Below are positions 17,445 through 26,173 of a DNA stretch of 64,000 bases, in pieces (the stretch's first letter is position 1; each line of letters begins with the position of its first letter). The position numbers were made by a program, and so were the translations under genes. The DNA comes from Flavobacterium resistens (GTDB taxonomy: Bacteria; Bacteroidota; Bacteroidia; Flavobacteriales; Flavobacteriaceae), in assembly GCF_900182645.1 (NCBI RefSeq), contig NZ_FXTA01000006.1, positions 293,334 through 357,333 on the forward strand, read 5' to 3'. A model generated the notes under the pieces. That model was not told where the DNA came from. It saw only the letters and a list, made by a program, of their open reading frames with translations, and made no database searches.

Positions 17445-17793
17445 AATTTCTATTTTGATTTTCACTAAATTAGAAGAGTTTTATCATCAAATTATTCTCC
17501 AGTTTTCAAAATCATTTTTTTCGCAGACGATAAAAATTTGCTGAAAAAGATGAGATTATTTTCAAAAGAATATAATTAGGATGGTAAGGATTTTTAAGAG
17601 TTATGAACCTAAAATCAGAAATCTAAAATAAACTAAGCTTGGCAGCCGTAAAAGGGAAAATTTTTCTGAATATTTTGTTAGTTGCTTTTATTCTAAAATG
17701 TAAACCTAAAAGAGAAGCGCAATTGCGGTCAATTGCACTTCTCGAACTGCCGGCAATCAATTTGATTCGATAATAATTTAGTATTCAGTAAAA
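17445..17793. other. Gene-free stretch between susCD and the mannosidase genes
   Basis: No coding region could be supported here. It holds a near-perfect hairpin at 17712-17743 and a half-site-like ACTAAATTAG at 17464-17473 that lacks the second half of the LacI palindrome. No full TAnnTTTG promoter was recognised, so how the enzyme genes downstream are transcribed is open. Confidence 0.6.
17712..17743. other. Stem-loop in the leader of the GH2 mannosidase gene
   Basis: GAGAAGCGCAATTG (17712-17725) pairs with CAATTGCACTTCTC (17730-17743) with one mismatch and a 4-base loop. It ends 50 bases before the ATG at 17794. It has no T run, so it is more likely a leader RNA structure (mRNA stability or processing) or a repeat than a terminator. 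Confidence 0.5.
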
Positions 17794-19782
17794 ATGAAAC
17801 ATTTAAAGAGAGTTTATTGGTGTTTGGGCATTTGTGCAGCAAGTTTTTCATTTGTTGCCAATGCCCAAAATATAAATATAAAAACGGGTTGGCAATTTCG
17901 TGAGACCAAAACCGAAAAATGGTTTCCGGCGACAGTTCCCGGCGAAGTCCATACTGATTTGTTGAATAATAAAACAATTCCGGATCCATTTTACAGAGAT
18001 AATGAAAAGAAACTGGTTTGGATTGAGAAAAAAGATTGGGAATACAAAACCACTTTTCAGGTTTCGCCAACACTTTTAAAAAAGAAAAACGCCGAATTAG
18101 TTTTTGACGGATTAGATACTTACGCAACTGTTTATCTAAATAATAAAGAAGTTTTAAAAGCAGATAATATGTTTCGTCAATGGCGAGTTGATGTAAAAAA
18201 ACTTTTGAAATCAGGAAATAATGATTTGGTTGTTGTTTTCAAATCGGCACAAAATGTTGTTGATTCTTTGGCAAAAAAAGATCTTCCTTTTGTAATTCCG
18301 GACAACCCTCGTGCTTATGTACGTAAAGCGCAATATCATTTCGGCTGGGATTGGGGGCCAAAATTCACCACTTGTGGTATTTGGAAAACACCTCGTTTAG
18401 AAGTTTATGACGAAAAAGCGCCAGAGAAACCCTATGTCCTGGATCGCAAAATAGAATTGGTTCAACAGCCGGATAATCTTGGAAAAACTTTCTTTTTTAA
18501 AATTGATGGAAAGCCAGTTTATATGAAAGGCGCCAATTATATTCCTTCTGATGCGTTTCTTTCAAGAGTAACCAAAAAAGAATACGAAAAAGTAATTGGC
18601 ATGGCTAAAGATGCCAATATGAATATGCTTCGTGTTTGGGGAGGCGGTATTTATGAAGATGATTATTTCTACGATTTATGTGATAAAAACGGAATTTACA
18701 TTTGGCAGGATTTTATGTTCGCCGGAACAATGGTACCGGGAGATGATGCTTTCTTCGACAATGTAAAAAAAGAAGTTCAATATCAGGTAAAGCGTCTCCG
18801 TCATCATAAAAGTATTGTTTTGTGGTGTGGTAACAACGAAGCTGATGAAGCTTTTAAAAACTGGGGATGGCAAAAAAGCATGAATATGTCCAAACAAGAT
18901 TCGACTCGTTTATGGAAAGATTATGTTCGTTTGTTTCAAGACAGTATTCCAAAATGGGTAAAAGAAGTTGATGATAAACGCCCGTATATTAGTTCTTCGC
19001 CACGATTTCACTGGTCAAGACCTGAAAGTCTAACAGAAGGCGACAGCCACTATTGGGGAACTTGGTGGGGATTAGAAGATGTAGAAGCAGTTCAGAATAA
19101 AACAGGCCGTTTTGTGAGCGAATACGGAATGCAGGCAATGCCAAATTATTCTTCAATGGAAAGAATTACGTTACCAGAAGACCGATATTTATATTCTGAT
19201 ATTTTAGAAGCGCATCAAAAAGCAGGTAAAGGATTCATGAAATTAGATTCGTATTTGAATCGATATTTTATAAATGAGGCAAAACTTAAGAAAATGAGTG
19301 TTGAGGATTATACGTACCTCACACAATGTCTGCAATATTATTCACTGAAGAATATTATCGGAATTCATCGTTCAAAAGCGCCTTATAATATGGGAACTTT
19401 AGTTTGGCAACTTAATGATTGCTGGCCGGTAGCAAGCTGGAGCGTAACCGATTATTACGATCGTCAGCCAAAAGCCGCTTGGTACGCTATGAAAGAAGCC
19501 TATAGAGATGATAAAACGCCAGAAATAGATTTAACCCGCCCGATTAATTTGAAATTGGAAGACCCAAAAATTACTTGGGAAATAAAAGGAAATAAAGTAG
19601 TTTTAAAAGCGTCAGAGTTGGCTAAATATGTAAATGTTTCCATAAAAGGCTATACAGGAAAATGGAGTGATAATTACTTCGATTTAAAACCAGGAGAAGA
19701 AAAAACGATCACTTTTGAAGGGAAAATCATAAAACCAGAAATAAAGGTTTATTCTTTATTTGAGGTTTTGAATAAATATTAA
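17794..19782 (+). CDS. Glycoside hydrolase family 2, beta-mannosidase-like, short form lacking two sandwich domains
   Basis: A 662-residue exported enzyme (signal peptide ending VANAQ). The N-terminal sugar-binding domain (about 28-205; TVPGEVHTDLLNN, FDGLDTYATVYLNN, HFGWDWGPKFTTCGIWK) and the TIM barrel (about 225-565; MKGANYIPSD, RVWGGGIYEDDYFYDLCD) match beta-mannosidases. The acid/base E349 (WCGNNEADEA) and nucleophile E443 (VSEYGMQAMP) are both present. Family members such as the Bacteroides Man2A enzymes are about 860 residues by recollection. Here the Ig-like domain normally between EVYDE (203-207) and KIELVQQPD (219-227), and the sandwich after the barrel (near 570-583), are each reduced to a short linker, while the final Ig domain (about 584-650) remains. 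The reading frame is intact. It should release beta-linked mannose, as in the Man-beta-GlcNAc core of N-glycans, if still active. Confidence 0.86.
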   Translation: MKHLKRVYWCLGICAASFSFVANAQNINIKTGWQFRETKTEKWFPATVPGEVHTDLLNNKTIPDPFYRDNEKKLVWIEKKDWEYKTTFQVSPTLLKKKNAELVFDGLDTYATVYLNNKEVLKADNMFRQWRVDVKKLLKSGNNDLVVVFKSAQNVVDSLAKKDLPFVIPDNPRAYVRKAQYHFGWDWGPKFTTCGIWKTPRLEVYDEKAPEKPYVLDRKIELVQQPDNLGKTFFFKIDGKPVYMKGANYIPSDAFLSRVTKKEYEKVIGMAKDANMNMLRVWGGGIYEDDYFYDLCDKNGIYIWQDFMFAGTMVPGDDAFFDNVKKEVQYQVKRLRHHKSIVLWCGNNEADEAFKNWGWQKSMNMSKQDSTRLWKDYVRLFQDSIPKWVKEVDDKRPYISSSPRFHWSRPESLTEGDSHYWGTWWGLEDVEAVQNKTGRFVSEYGMQAMPNYSSMERITLPEDRYLYSDILEAHQKAGKGFMKLDSYLNRYFINEAKLKKMSVEDYTYLTQCLQYYSLKNIIGIHRSKAPYNMGTLVWQLNDCWPVASWSVTDYYDRQPKAAWYAMKEAYRDDKTPEIDLTRPINLKLEDPKITWEIKGNKVVLKASELAKYVNVSIKGYTGKWSDNYFDLKPGEEKTITFEGKIIKPEIKVYSLFEVLNKY

Positions 19783-19813
19783 TTAAAAGTTATTGAGTTG
19801 TCAAGTTTCGTAG

Positions 19814-19833
19814 TCTCTAAGAAAAATTAGAGA
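19814..19833. repeat. Small inverted repeat in the GH2-GH92 gap
   Basis: TCTCTAA (19814-19820) and TTAGAGA (19827-19833) flank six bases; the following bases repeat CTTAG several times. It sits in the 97-base gap before the first GH92 gene and is low-complexity filler or a weak stem. Confidence 0.3.
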
Positions 19834-19879
19834 AAAAACTTAGAGCCTTAGCATCTCAGCATCTTAGAATCTAAAAAAT

Positions 19880-22156
19880 ATGTTTACAAAATATACCAAA
19901 ATAGCTTTTAGCGGTTTTTTAGCTTTAAATCTATTTTTTGCTAATCCTGCAATTTCACAGGAAAAGAAAGCAAAAAAAACAACTTCAGATTATACACAAT
20001 ATGTAAATCCGTTGATTGGATCCGCGGGTCACGGTCACGTTTTTGTGGGGGCCAATGTTCCTTTTGGAGCCGTTCAATTGGGACCTGTAAATATTTTTGA
20101 AGGCTGGGATTGGTGTAGTGGTTATAATTATGTGAGTAATACTATTTTAGGTTTTACACATACACATTTAAGCGGAACTGGAATTGGAGATTTAAATGAT
20201 ATTCTTTTGCTTCCTGTTTCAGGAAAAGTGCCTTTGTTTAAAGGAACAAAAGAAGATATGGTAAACGGTTACGGATCATATTTTTCGCATGAAAATGAAG
20301 TAAGCAAACCAGGATATTATAGTGTTTTATTGGATAAATACAAAATCAAAGCCGAATTAACTGCAAGCGAAAGAGTTGGTTTTCATAAATATACTTTTAA
20401 TTCTGCCAATGATAATCACGTTTTAGTAGATCTTGCAGACGGAATTGGTTGGGATAAACCTGTAAAAACATTCATTAAAAAAATAAATGAAACTACATTG
20501 GCGGGATATCGCTTTTCAGCTGGATGGGCAGCAGATCAACGCGTTTATTTTACAATGGAATTTTCTGAACCAATTTCGAATTTAGCTTTATACGATGATA
20601 AAACTGCTATAAACGGAAATGAAGGCGAAGGTCTAAAAATGAAAGCAGTTTTGGATTTTGCAATCTTAAAAAATAAACAAGTTTTAGTAAAAGTTGGAAT
20701 TTCTCCAGTAAGTGCTGAAAACGCTGCCGCAAATATAAAAGCAGAAATTCCGAATTGGGATTTTGATCAAACGGTTAAAACAGCTTCTTCAAAATGGAAC
20801 GCCGAATTAAATAAAATTCAGATTACAGGAAATGATAAAACAATGAAAGTTTTTTATACTTCATTGTATCATACCATGTTTGCTCCTTCAATTTTTAATG
20901 ATGCCAACGGAGATTATAGAGGAACGGACAAAAAAGTGTACAAAAAAGCAAATTTCACCAACTACACGACTTTCTCACTTTGGGATACTTACCGCGGACT
21001 TCATCCATTATATACAATAACACAGCCAGATAAAATTAATGATATTGTAAAATCATTTTTGGCAATTTACCAACAGCAAGGAAGATTACCGGTTTGGCAT
21101 TTGATGGGCAACGAAACCAATACAATGAACGGAAATCATTCGATTGCTGTAATTGCTGATGCATATTTAAAAGGATACCGCGATTATGATGTCGCTTTGG
21201 CGTATGAAGCAATGAAGAAAACGGCCATGCAAACGCGTGACGGAATGGATTATGTTCAAAAACTGCAATATATTCCTGCTGATAAAATGCTGGAAACTGT
21301 TGGAAATGCTTTAGAATATGCCATTGATGATTATTGCATTGCACAAATGGCAAAAGCTTTAAACAAGACTAAAGATTATAATTACTTCACAAAAAGAGCC
21401 AATTTGTACAAACTTTATTTTGATAAAGAAACCACTTTTATGCGTGGTAAATTGACTGACGGAAATTGGAGAACACCATTTAATCCGCTTTCATCAGCGC
21501 ATCGTAAAGATGATTATGTTGAAGGAAATGCGTGGCAATATACTTGGCTTGTTCCTGAGGATCCTTATGGTTTAATTGATTTATTTGGAAGTGAAAGTAA
21601 ATTTTTGGCTAAATTAGATTCGCTTTTTCAAATTACTGATAAAGTAGAAGGAGAAGAAATTTCGCCAGATATCAGCGGTTTAATCGGTCAATATGCACAA
21701 GGAAATGAACCAAATCATCATATTCCGTATTTGTATGCCTTTGCCGGACAACCTTGGAAAACAGCAAAATTAATTCGAGAAATCGATGATAAATTCTATT
21801 CGACAAAACCTGATGGATTGTGTGGAAATGAAGATTTAGGACAAATGTCGGCTTGGTATGTTTTATCTTCAATGGGATTTTATTCGGTTAATCCTGCAAA
21901 TGGAGTTTACGTTTTAGGAAGTCCTCTTGTAAATTCGGCAGTAATTCATCATAAAAAGGGAATTTCATTTTCAATAAAAGCAATTGATAATAGTGCAACG
22001 AATATCTATATTCAAAAAGCGGAATACAACGGAAAACCTTATACAAAATCATATATTACGCAAGAAATGATTGTAAAAGGAGGAGAGCTGAAATTGTTTA
22101 TGGGAAGTAAACCATCAGCAACTTTTGGAGTAAAGAAATCAGACAGACCTCTTTAA
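19880..22156 (+). CDS. Glycoside hydrolase family 92 exo-alpha-mannosidase (first copy)
   Basis: A 758-residue exported enzyme with signal peptide (FSGFLALNLFFANPAISQ). It has the N-terminal beta-sandwich (about 38-270; YVNPLIGSAGHGHVFVGANVPFGAVQLGP, FTHTHLSGTGIGDLNDILLLP) and the C-terminal (alpha/alpha)6 catalytic domain. Family motifs include SLWDTYRGLHPLYT, VEGNAWQYTW (with the Glu thought to be the general acid), HHIPYLYAFAGQPWKT and GNEDLGQMSAWYVLSSMGFY (with the Asp in the base region). GH92 enzymes are Ca2+-dependent inverting alpha-mannosidases acting on alpha-1,2, 1,3, 1,4 or 1,6 links; the linkage is not readable with confidence. The second GH92 follows and differs at the HTHLSG region, which suggests different linkage preference. 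Confidence 0.94.
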   Translation: MFTKYTKIAFSGFLALNLFFANPAISQEKKAKKTTSDYTQYVNPLIGSAGHGHVFVGANVPFGAVQLGPVNIFEGWDWCSGYNYVSNTILGFTHTHLSGTGIGDLNDILLLPVSGKVPLFKGTKEDMVNGYGSYFSHENEVSKPGYYSVLLDKYKIKAELTASERVGFHKYTFNSANDNHVLVDLADGIGWDKPVKTFIKKINETTLAGYRFSAGWAADQRVYFTMEFSEPISNLALYDDKTAINGNEGEGLKMKAVLDFAILKNKQVLVKVGISPVSAENAAANIKAEIPNWDFDQTVKTASSKWNAELNKIQITGNDKTMKVFYTSLYHTMFAPSIFNDANGDYRGTDKKVYKKANFTNYTTFSLWDTYRGLHPLYTITQPDKINDIVKSFLAIYQQQGRLPVWHLMGNETNTMNGNHSIAVIADAYLKGYRDYDVALAYEAMKKTAMQTRDGMDYVQKLQYIPADKMLETVGNALEYAIDDYCIAQMAKALNKTKDYNYFTKRANLYKLYFDKETTFMRGKLTDGNWRTPFNPLSSAHRKDDYVEGNAWQYTWLVPEDPYGLIDLFGSESKFLAKLDSLFQITDKVEGEEISPDISGLIGQYAQGNEPNHHIPYLYAFAGQPWKTAKLIREIDDKFYSTKPDGLCGNEDLGQMSAWYVLSSMGFYSVNPANGVYVLGSPLVNSAVIHHKKGISFSIKAIDNSATNIYIQKAEYNGKPYTKSYITQEMIVKGGELKLFMGSKPSATFGVKKSDRPL

Positions 22157-22238
22157 GAAGTTTTCAATTTCAGTTTTAAGGCAAGGTTTTGTAGACTTTG
22201 CAAGTATAGAATCACCTATTATTGAGTCACAATTTTAA

Positions 22239-22269
22239 GCTTAAAGCCTATTGCTTAAAGAGCTTAAAG
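22239..22269. repeat. Three short direct repeats between the GH92 genes
   Basis: GCTTAAAG occurs at 22239-22246, 22253-22260 and 22262-22269, just upstream of the preferred start of the second GH92 gene. Spacing is irregular; no function is apparent. Confidence 0.4.
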
Positions 22270-22284
22270 CAAAAAAATATAATT

Positions 22285-24567
22285 ATGAAACTAAAGAGTT
22301 TAATTTTTTTAGGAGTATTACAAAGCTGCATTTTTCTTAATGCACAAGTAAAAACCGTTGATCCCGCAGAATATGTAAATCCGTTAATGGGAACACAATC
22401 GTTACATAGTCTTTCTAATGGAAATACGTATCCAGCGATTTGCAGACCTTGGGGAATGAATTTCTGGACGCCACAAACCGGAAAAATGGGTGACGGATGG
22501 GCTTATATTTATACCGCCGAAAAAATTAGAGGATTTAAACAAACGCATCAACCATCACCTTGGATGAATGATTACGGTCAGTTTTCGATTATGCCTGTGA
22601 CGGGTAAATTGGCTTTCGCGGAAGCGGACAGAGCAAGTTGGTTTAGTCATAAAGCAGAAGTTTCAAAACCATATTATTACAGTGTTTATTTAGCCGATTA
22701 TGATGTTACAACAGAAATTACAGCGACAGAAAGAGCAGCGCATTTTCAAATAACATTTCCAGAAAATGAACAATCTTCAATTGTTGTAGATGCATTTGAT
22801 AAAGGATCATATATCAAAATTATTCCTTCAGAAAATAAAATTATCGGTTATACAACGCGCAATAGTGGAGGCGTTCCAACTAATTTTAAAAATTATTTTA
22901 TATTGGTTTTTGACAAACCTTTTGCATCAAATTCGACTTGGAATGACAAAGGTTTAGAAAAAGATAAACTGGAATTGCAAGATAATCACGCAGGAGCAGT
23001 TGTAGGTTTTAAAACTAAAAAAGGTGAAATTGTAAACGTAAAAGTGGCTTCATCATTTATAAGTCCAGAACAGGCAGAACTTAATTTGAAAGAATTAGGA
23101 AATGCTTCTTTTAACGAAACCGTTGCGGCTTCTAAAAATGAATGGAATAAAGTTTTAGGAAAAATAACTGTAGAAAGCAACGACGCTGATCAATTAAAAA
23201 CTTTTTACTCATGCTTATATCGCGCAACTTGCTTTCCGCAAAAGCAATATGAAATAAATGCAAAAGGAGAAACAGTTCACTACAGTCCGTACAACGGAAA
23301 TGTTGTGCCGGGATATATGTATGCAGGAACTGGTTTTTGGGATACTTTCCGCGCTTTATATCCATTACTGAATTTGGTTTATCCTTCAATAAATAAAGAA
23401 ATGCAGGAAGGTTTGATCAACGATTACAAAGAAGGTGGATTTTTGCCAGAATGGTCAAGCCCTGGTTTCAGAAATGTAATGGTTGGGAATAATTCGGCTT
23501 CTGTAGTTTCTGAGGCCTATATTAAAGGATTACGCGGTTACGACATCAATACTTTGTACGAAGCTTTAGTACACGGAGCAAATAATGAAGGTCCTCTGGA
23601 AGCAGTTGGACGAAAAGGAGTTTCTTATTACAATACACTTGGTTACGTTCCTTATGACGTAAAAATTAACGAAAATGCGGCTAGAACTCTTGAATATGCT
23701 TACGATGATTTTGCGATTTGGAAATTGGCGAAAGCCTTAAATCGTCCAAAAAAAGAAATCAGTTTATTCGAAAAACGAATGATGAATTATAAAAACTTAT
23801 ATAATCCGTCAATCGGCTGGATGAGCGGTAGAAATAAGGACGGAAGTTTTCCTGCAAATTTTAATCCGCTAAAGTGGGGAGATGCTTTTACAGAAGGAAA
23901 TGCATTGCATTACAGTTGGAGTGTTTTTCATGATGTTCAAGGCTTGATCGATTTAATGGGCGGACAAAAGAAATTTACAGATAAATTAGACGCTGTTTTT
24001 ACAACGCCTCCTGTTTTTGATGACAGTTATTATGGATCGGTTATTCATGAAATCCGTGAAATGCAGATTATGAATATGGGGCAATATGCACATGGAAATC
24101 AGCCAATTCAGCACATGATTTATTTGTACAATTATGCAGGCCAACCTTGGAAAACGCAATATTGGTCAAGAGAAGTTATTAATCGTTTGTATAAGCCAAC
24201 TCCAGACGGTTATTGTGGCGATGAAGATAACGGTCAGACTTCGGCTTGGTATATTTTCTCAGCAATGGGATTTTATCCGGTTTGTCCGGCAACCGACGAA
24301 TATGTTTTGGGAGCACCGTTATTTAAAAAGCTGACTTTGAATTTAGAAAACGGAAAACAGCTTATTATAAACGCTTCAAAAAATTCAGAAACCAATAAAT
24401 ATGTAAATGATTTAAAATGGAATAATGCTTCTTACTCAAAAAATTACATCAATCATTTTGATGTTTTAAAAGGAGGCGAATTAAATTTTGATATGTCTGC
24501 AGAACCTAATTTACAAAGAGGAACTTCTAAAGACGCTTTTCCATATTCTTATTCAAATTCAAAATAA
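22285..24567 (+). CDS. Glycoside hydrolase family 92 exo-alpha-mannosidase (second copy)
   Basis: Starting at the ATG at 22285 (signal peptide MKLKSLIFLGVLQSCIFLNAQ) the protein has 760 residues; an upstream in-frame ATG at 22222 would add 21 residues that hide the signal and is not preferred. It carries the GH92 framework: YVNPLMGTQSLHSLSNGNTYPAICRPWGMNFWTP, GFWDTFRALYPLL, TEGNALHYSW, QHMIYLYNYAGQPWKTQYW and GDEDNGQTSAWYIFSAMGFYP. Where the first copy has HTHLSGTGIGD this one has QTHQPSPWMND, so the two likely split the work on different alpha-mannosidic links. It lies 128 bases after copy one and is followed by the GH125 gene after 4 bases, so at least these two are one unit. Confidence 0.93.
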   Translation: MKLKSLIFLGVLQSCIFLNAQVKTVDPAEYVNPLMGTQSLHSLSNGNTYPAICRPWGMNFWTPQTGKMGDGWAYIYTAEKIRGFKQTHQPSPWMNDYGQFSIMPVTGKLAFAEADRASWFSHKAEVSKPYYYSVYLADYDVTTEITATERAAHFQITFPENEQSSIVVDAFDKGSYIKIIPSENKIIGYTTRNSGGVPTNFKNYFILVFDKPFASNSTWNDKGLEKDKLELQDNHAGAVVGFKTKKGEIVNVKVASSFISPEQAELNLKELGNASFNETVAASKNEWNKVLGKITVESNDADQLKTFYSCLYRATCFPQKQYEINAKGETVHYSPYNGNVVPGYMYAGTGFWDTFRALYPLLNLVYPSINKEMQEGLINDYKEGGFLPEWSSPGFRNVMVGNNSASVVSEAYIKGLRGYDINTLYEALVHGANNEGPLEAVGRKGVSYYNTLGYVPYDVKINENAARTLEYAYDDFAIWKLAKALNRPKKEISLFEKRMMNYKNLYNPSIGWMSGRNKDGSFPANFNPLKWGDAFTEGNALHYSWSVFHDVQGLIDLMGGQKKFTDKLDAVFTTPPVFDDSYYGSVIHEIREMQIMNMGQYAHGNQPIQHMIYLYNYAGQPWKTQYWSREVINRLYKPTPDGYCGDEDNGQTSAWYIFSAMGFYPVCPATDEYVLGAPLFKKLTLNLENGKQLIINASKNSETNKYVNDLKWNNASYSKNYINHFDVLKGGELNFDMSAEPNLQRGTSKDAFPYSYSNSK

Positions 24568-24571
24568 CACT

Positions 24572-26032
24572 ATGCAGTCACGTAGAAAATTTATAAAAAA
24601 TACAGGCATTTTTTCAGCAGGATTATTAGCGCTTCAAACGGATGTTTTTGCGATGAATTCAGACAGTTTTAATTTTGCACTTAAAGATTTTATCAGCAAA
24701 AGACCGCCTTTGGCAGAAAGAAAATTTACAAGCCCAGCTATTGAAGCGGCGATTGTCAGAATCAAAAAACAAATTGCAAATCCAGAATTGGCATGGCTGT
24801 TTGAAAACTGTTTTCCAAATACATTAGATACAACAGTTGATTTTGAAATCATCGACGGAAAACCAGATACTTATGTAATTACGGGAGATATCGACGCAAT
24901 GTGGCTTCGTGATAGTACGGCTCAAATCTGGCCTTATATTCCGTTTGTAAAAGAAGATAAAAAATTAGCCGAATTGGTAAAAGGTGTTATCAACCGCCAG
25001 ACAAAATGCATTTTGCTTGATCCGTATGCAAATGCTTTTTATAAAGATTTTTCTAAAATAAGCGAATGGAAAAATGACCTGACCAAGATGAAACCAGGAA
25101 TTCACGAACGCAAATGGGAAATTGATAGTTTGTGTTATCCTATTCGTTTGGCACATGGATACTGGAAAGAAACAGGCGATTTAAGTTTGTTCGATAAGCA
25201 ATGGAAAGAAGCAATGCTTTTAGTATTGCAGACTTTTAAAGAACAACAAAGATGGCATGATAAAGGGCCTTATACTTTTCAGAGAGAAACGGCGTGGGCA
25301 ACAGACGGCGTACCTTTGAGCGGTTACGGATATCCTGTAAAGCCTTGCGGATTAATTGTTTCTACATTTAGACCAAGTGACGATAGTACTTTATTTGGTT
25401 ATTTGATTCCAAGTAATATGTTTGCGATTGAAGTTTTGGGTTATTTGATTGAAATTTTCTCTTTGCCGGCTATGTTGGACAAAGATTTGGTTGCCAAAGC
25501 TACAGAATTAAGAAATCAGGTTCAAAAAGGTTTAGAAGAAAACGGAATTATCGAGCATCCAAAATTCGGAAAAATCATTGCTTTTGAAGTAAACGGATAC
25601 GGTAGTTTTCATATGATGGATGATGCTAATGTTCCGTCATTATTATCGCTTCCGTATTTAGGAGCTATTGAACCAGACAGTCCATTGTATCTGAATACGC
25701 GTAAAGTAGTGCTTTCAGAAAACAATCCTTTCTTTTATAAAGGAAAAGCTGGAGAAGGAATTGGCGGCCCACACACTGGTGCAGATACAATTTGGCCAAT
25801 GAGTATTGTTTTGAGGGCGATTACGAGTGTTGACGAAAAAGAAATTAGAGCCTGCATTGGCAATTTGATCAAAACAAATGCTGATACTGGTTTTATGCAC
25901 GAATCGTTTCATAAAGACGATGTAGCAAAATTTACACGAAAATGGTTCGCGTGGGCAAATACACTTTTCGGAGAAATGATTGTTCACACGAGCATCAAAT
26001 ATCCGCAGATTTTAAAAGAAAAATACATCTAA
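24572..26032 (+). CDS. Glycoside hydrolase family 125 exo-alpha-1,6-mannosidase
   Basis: From ATG 24572 the protein is 486 residues. The upstream in-frame extension overlaps the GH92 gene and is rejected. The N-terminus carries a twin-arginine-like export signal (SRRKFIKN then a hydrophobic stretch). The (alpha/alpha)6 body has family motifs D114 in MWLRDSTAQIWPY (the acid in characterised GH125), VPLSGYGYPVKPCGLIVSTFRPSDD, YGSFHMMDDANVPSLLSLPYLG, GGPHTGADTIWPMSIVLRAIT and FMHESFHKDD, with WFAWANTLFGEMIV at the end. GH125 enzymes remove alpha-1,6-mannose, as in the trimmed N-glycan core. It follows the second GH92 gene by 4 bases. No close terminator follows. Confidence 0.94.
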   Translation: MQSRRKFIKNTGIFSAGLLALQTDVFAMNSDSFNFALKDFISKRPPLAERKFTSPAIEAAIVRIKKQIANPELAWLFENCFPNTLDTTVDFEIIDGKPDTYVITGDIDAMWLRDSTAQIWPYIPFVKEDKKLAELVKGVINRQTKCILLDPYANAFYKDFSKISEWKNDLTKMKPGIHERKWEIDSLCYPIRLAHGYWKETGDLSLFDKQWKEAMLLVLQTFKEQQRWHDKGPYTFQRETAWATDGVPLSGYGYPVKPCGLIVSTFRPSDDSTLFGYLIPSNMFAIEVLGYLIEIFSLPAMLDKDLVAKATELRNQVQKGLEENGIIEHPKFGKIIAFEVNGYGSFHMMDDANVPSLLSLPYLGAIEPDSPLYLNTRKVVLSENNPFFYKGKAGEGIGGPHTGADTIWPMSIVLRAITSVDEKEIRACIGNLIKTNADTGFMHESFHKDDVAKFTRKWFAWANTLFGEMIVHTSIKYPQILKEKYI

Positions 26033-26173
26033 AATTTTCCTTTAATCAGAAATAGAATAAGTTAATAAATCAGTTGTAGTTATAGTTTCAATATTATAAT
26101 GAAGGAATTTTTATGCCGTAAATGAAAATTGAAAAACGAAAACTGAATTTCAAAATAAGATAAAATAGAAGAA

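Noticed and set aside
17464..17473. ACTAAATTAG as a fourth LacI operator, before the GH2 mannosidase gene.
   Set aside because: It matches only one half of the palindrome, lacks the central CG and is more than 300 bases from the start codon.
17729..18127. A 132-residue minus-strand frame opposite the GH2 gene.
   Set aside because: It lies inside a well-supported gene on the other strand and shows no protein features of its own.
22239..22269. The GCTTAAAG copies as a CRISPR-like or regulatory array.
   Set aside because: Eight-base units with irregular 6- and 1-base gaps; no spacers; low complexity.
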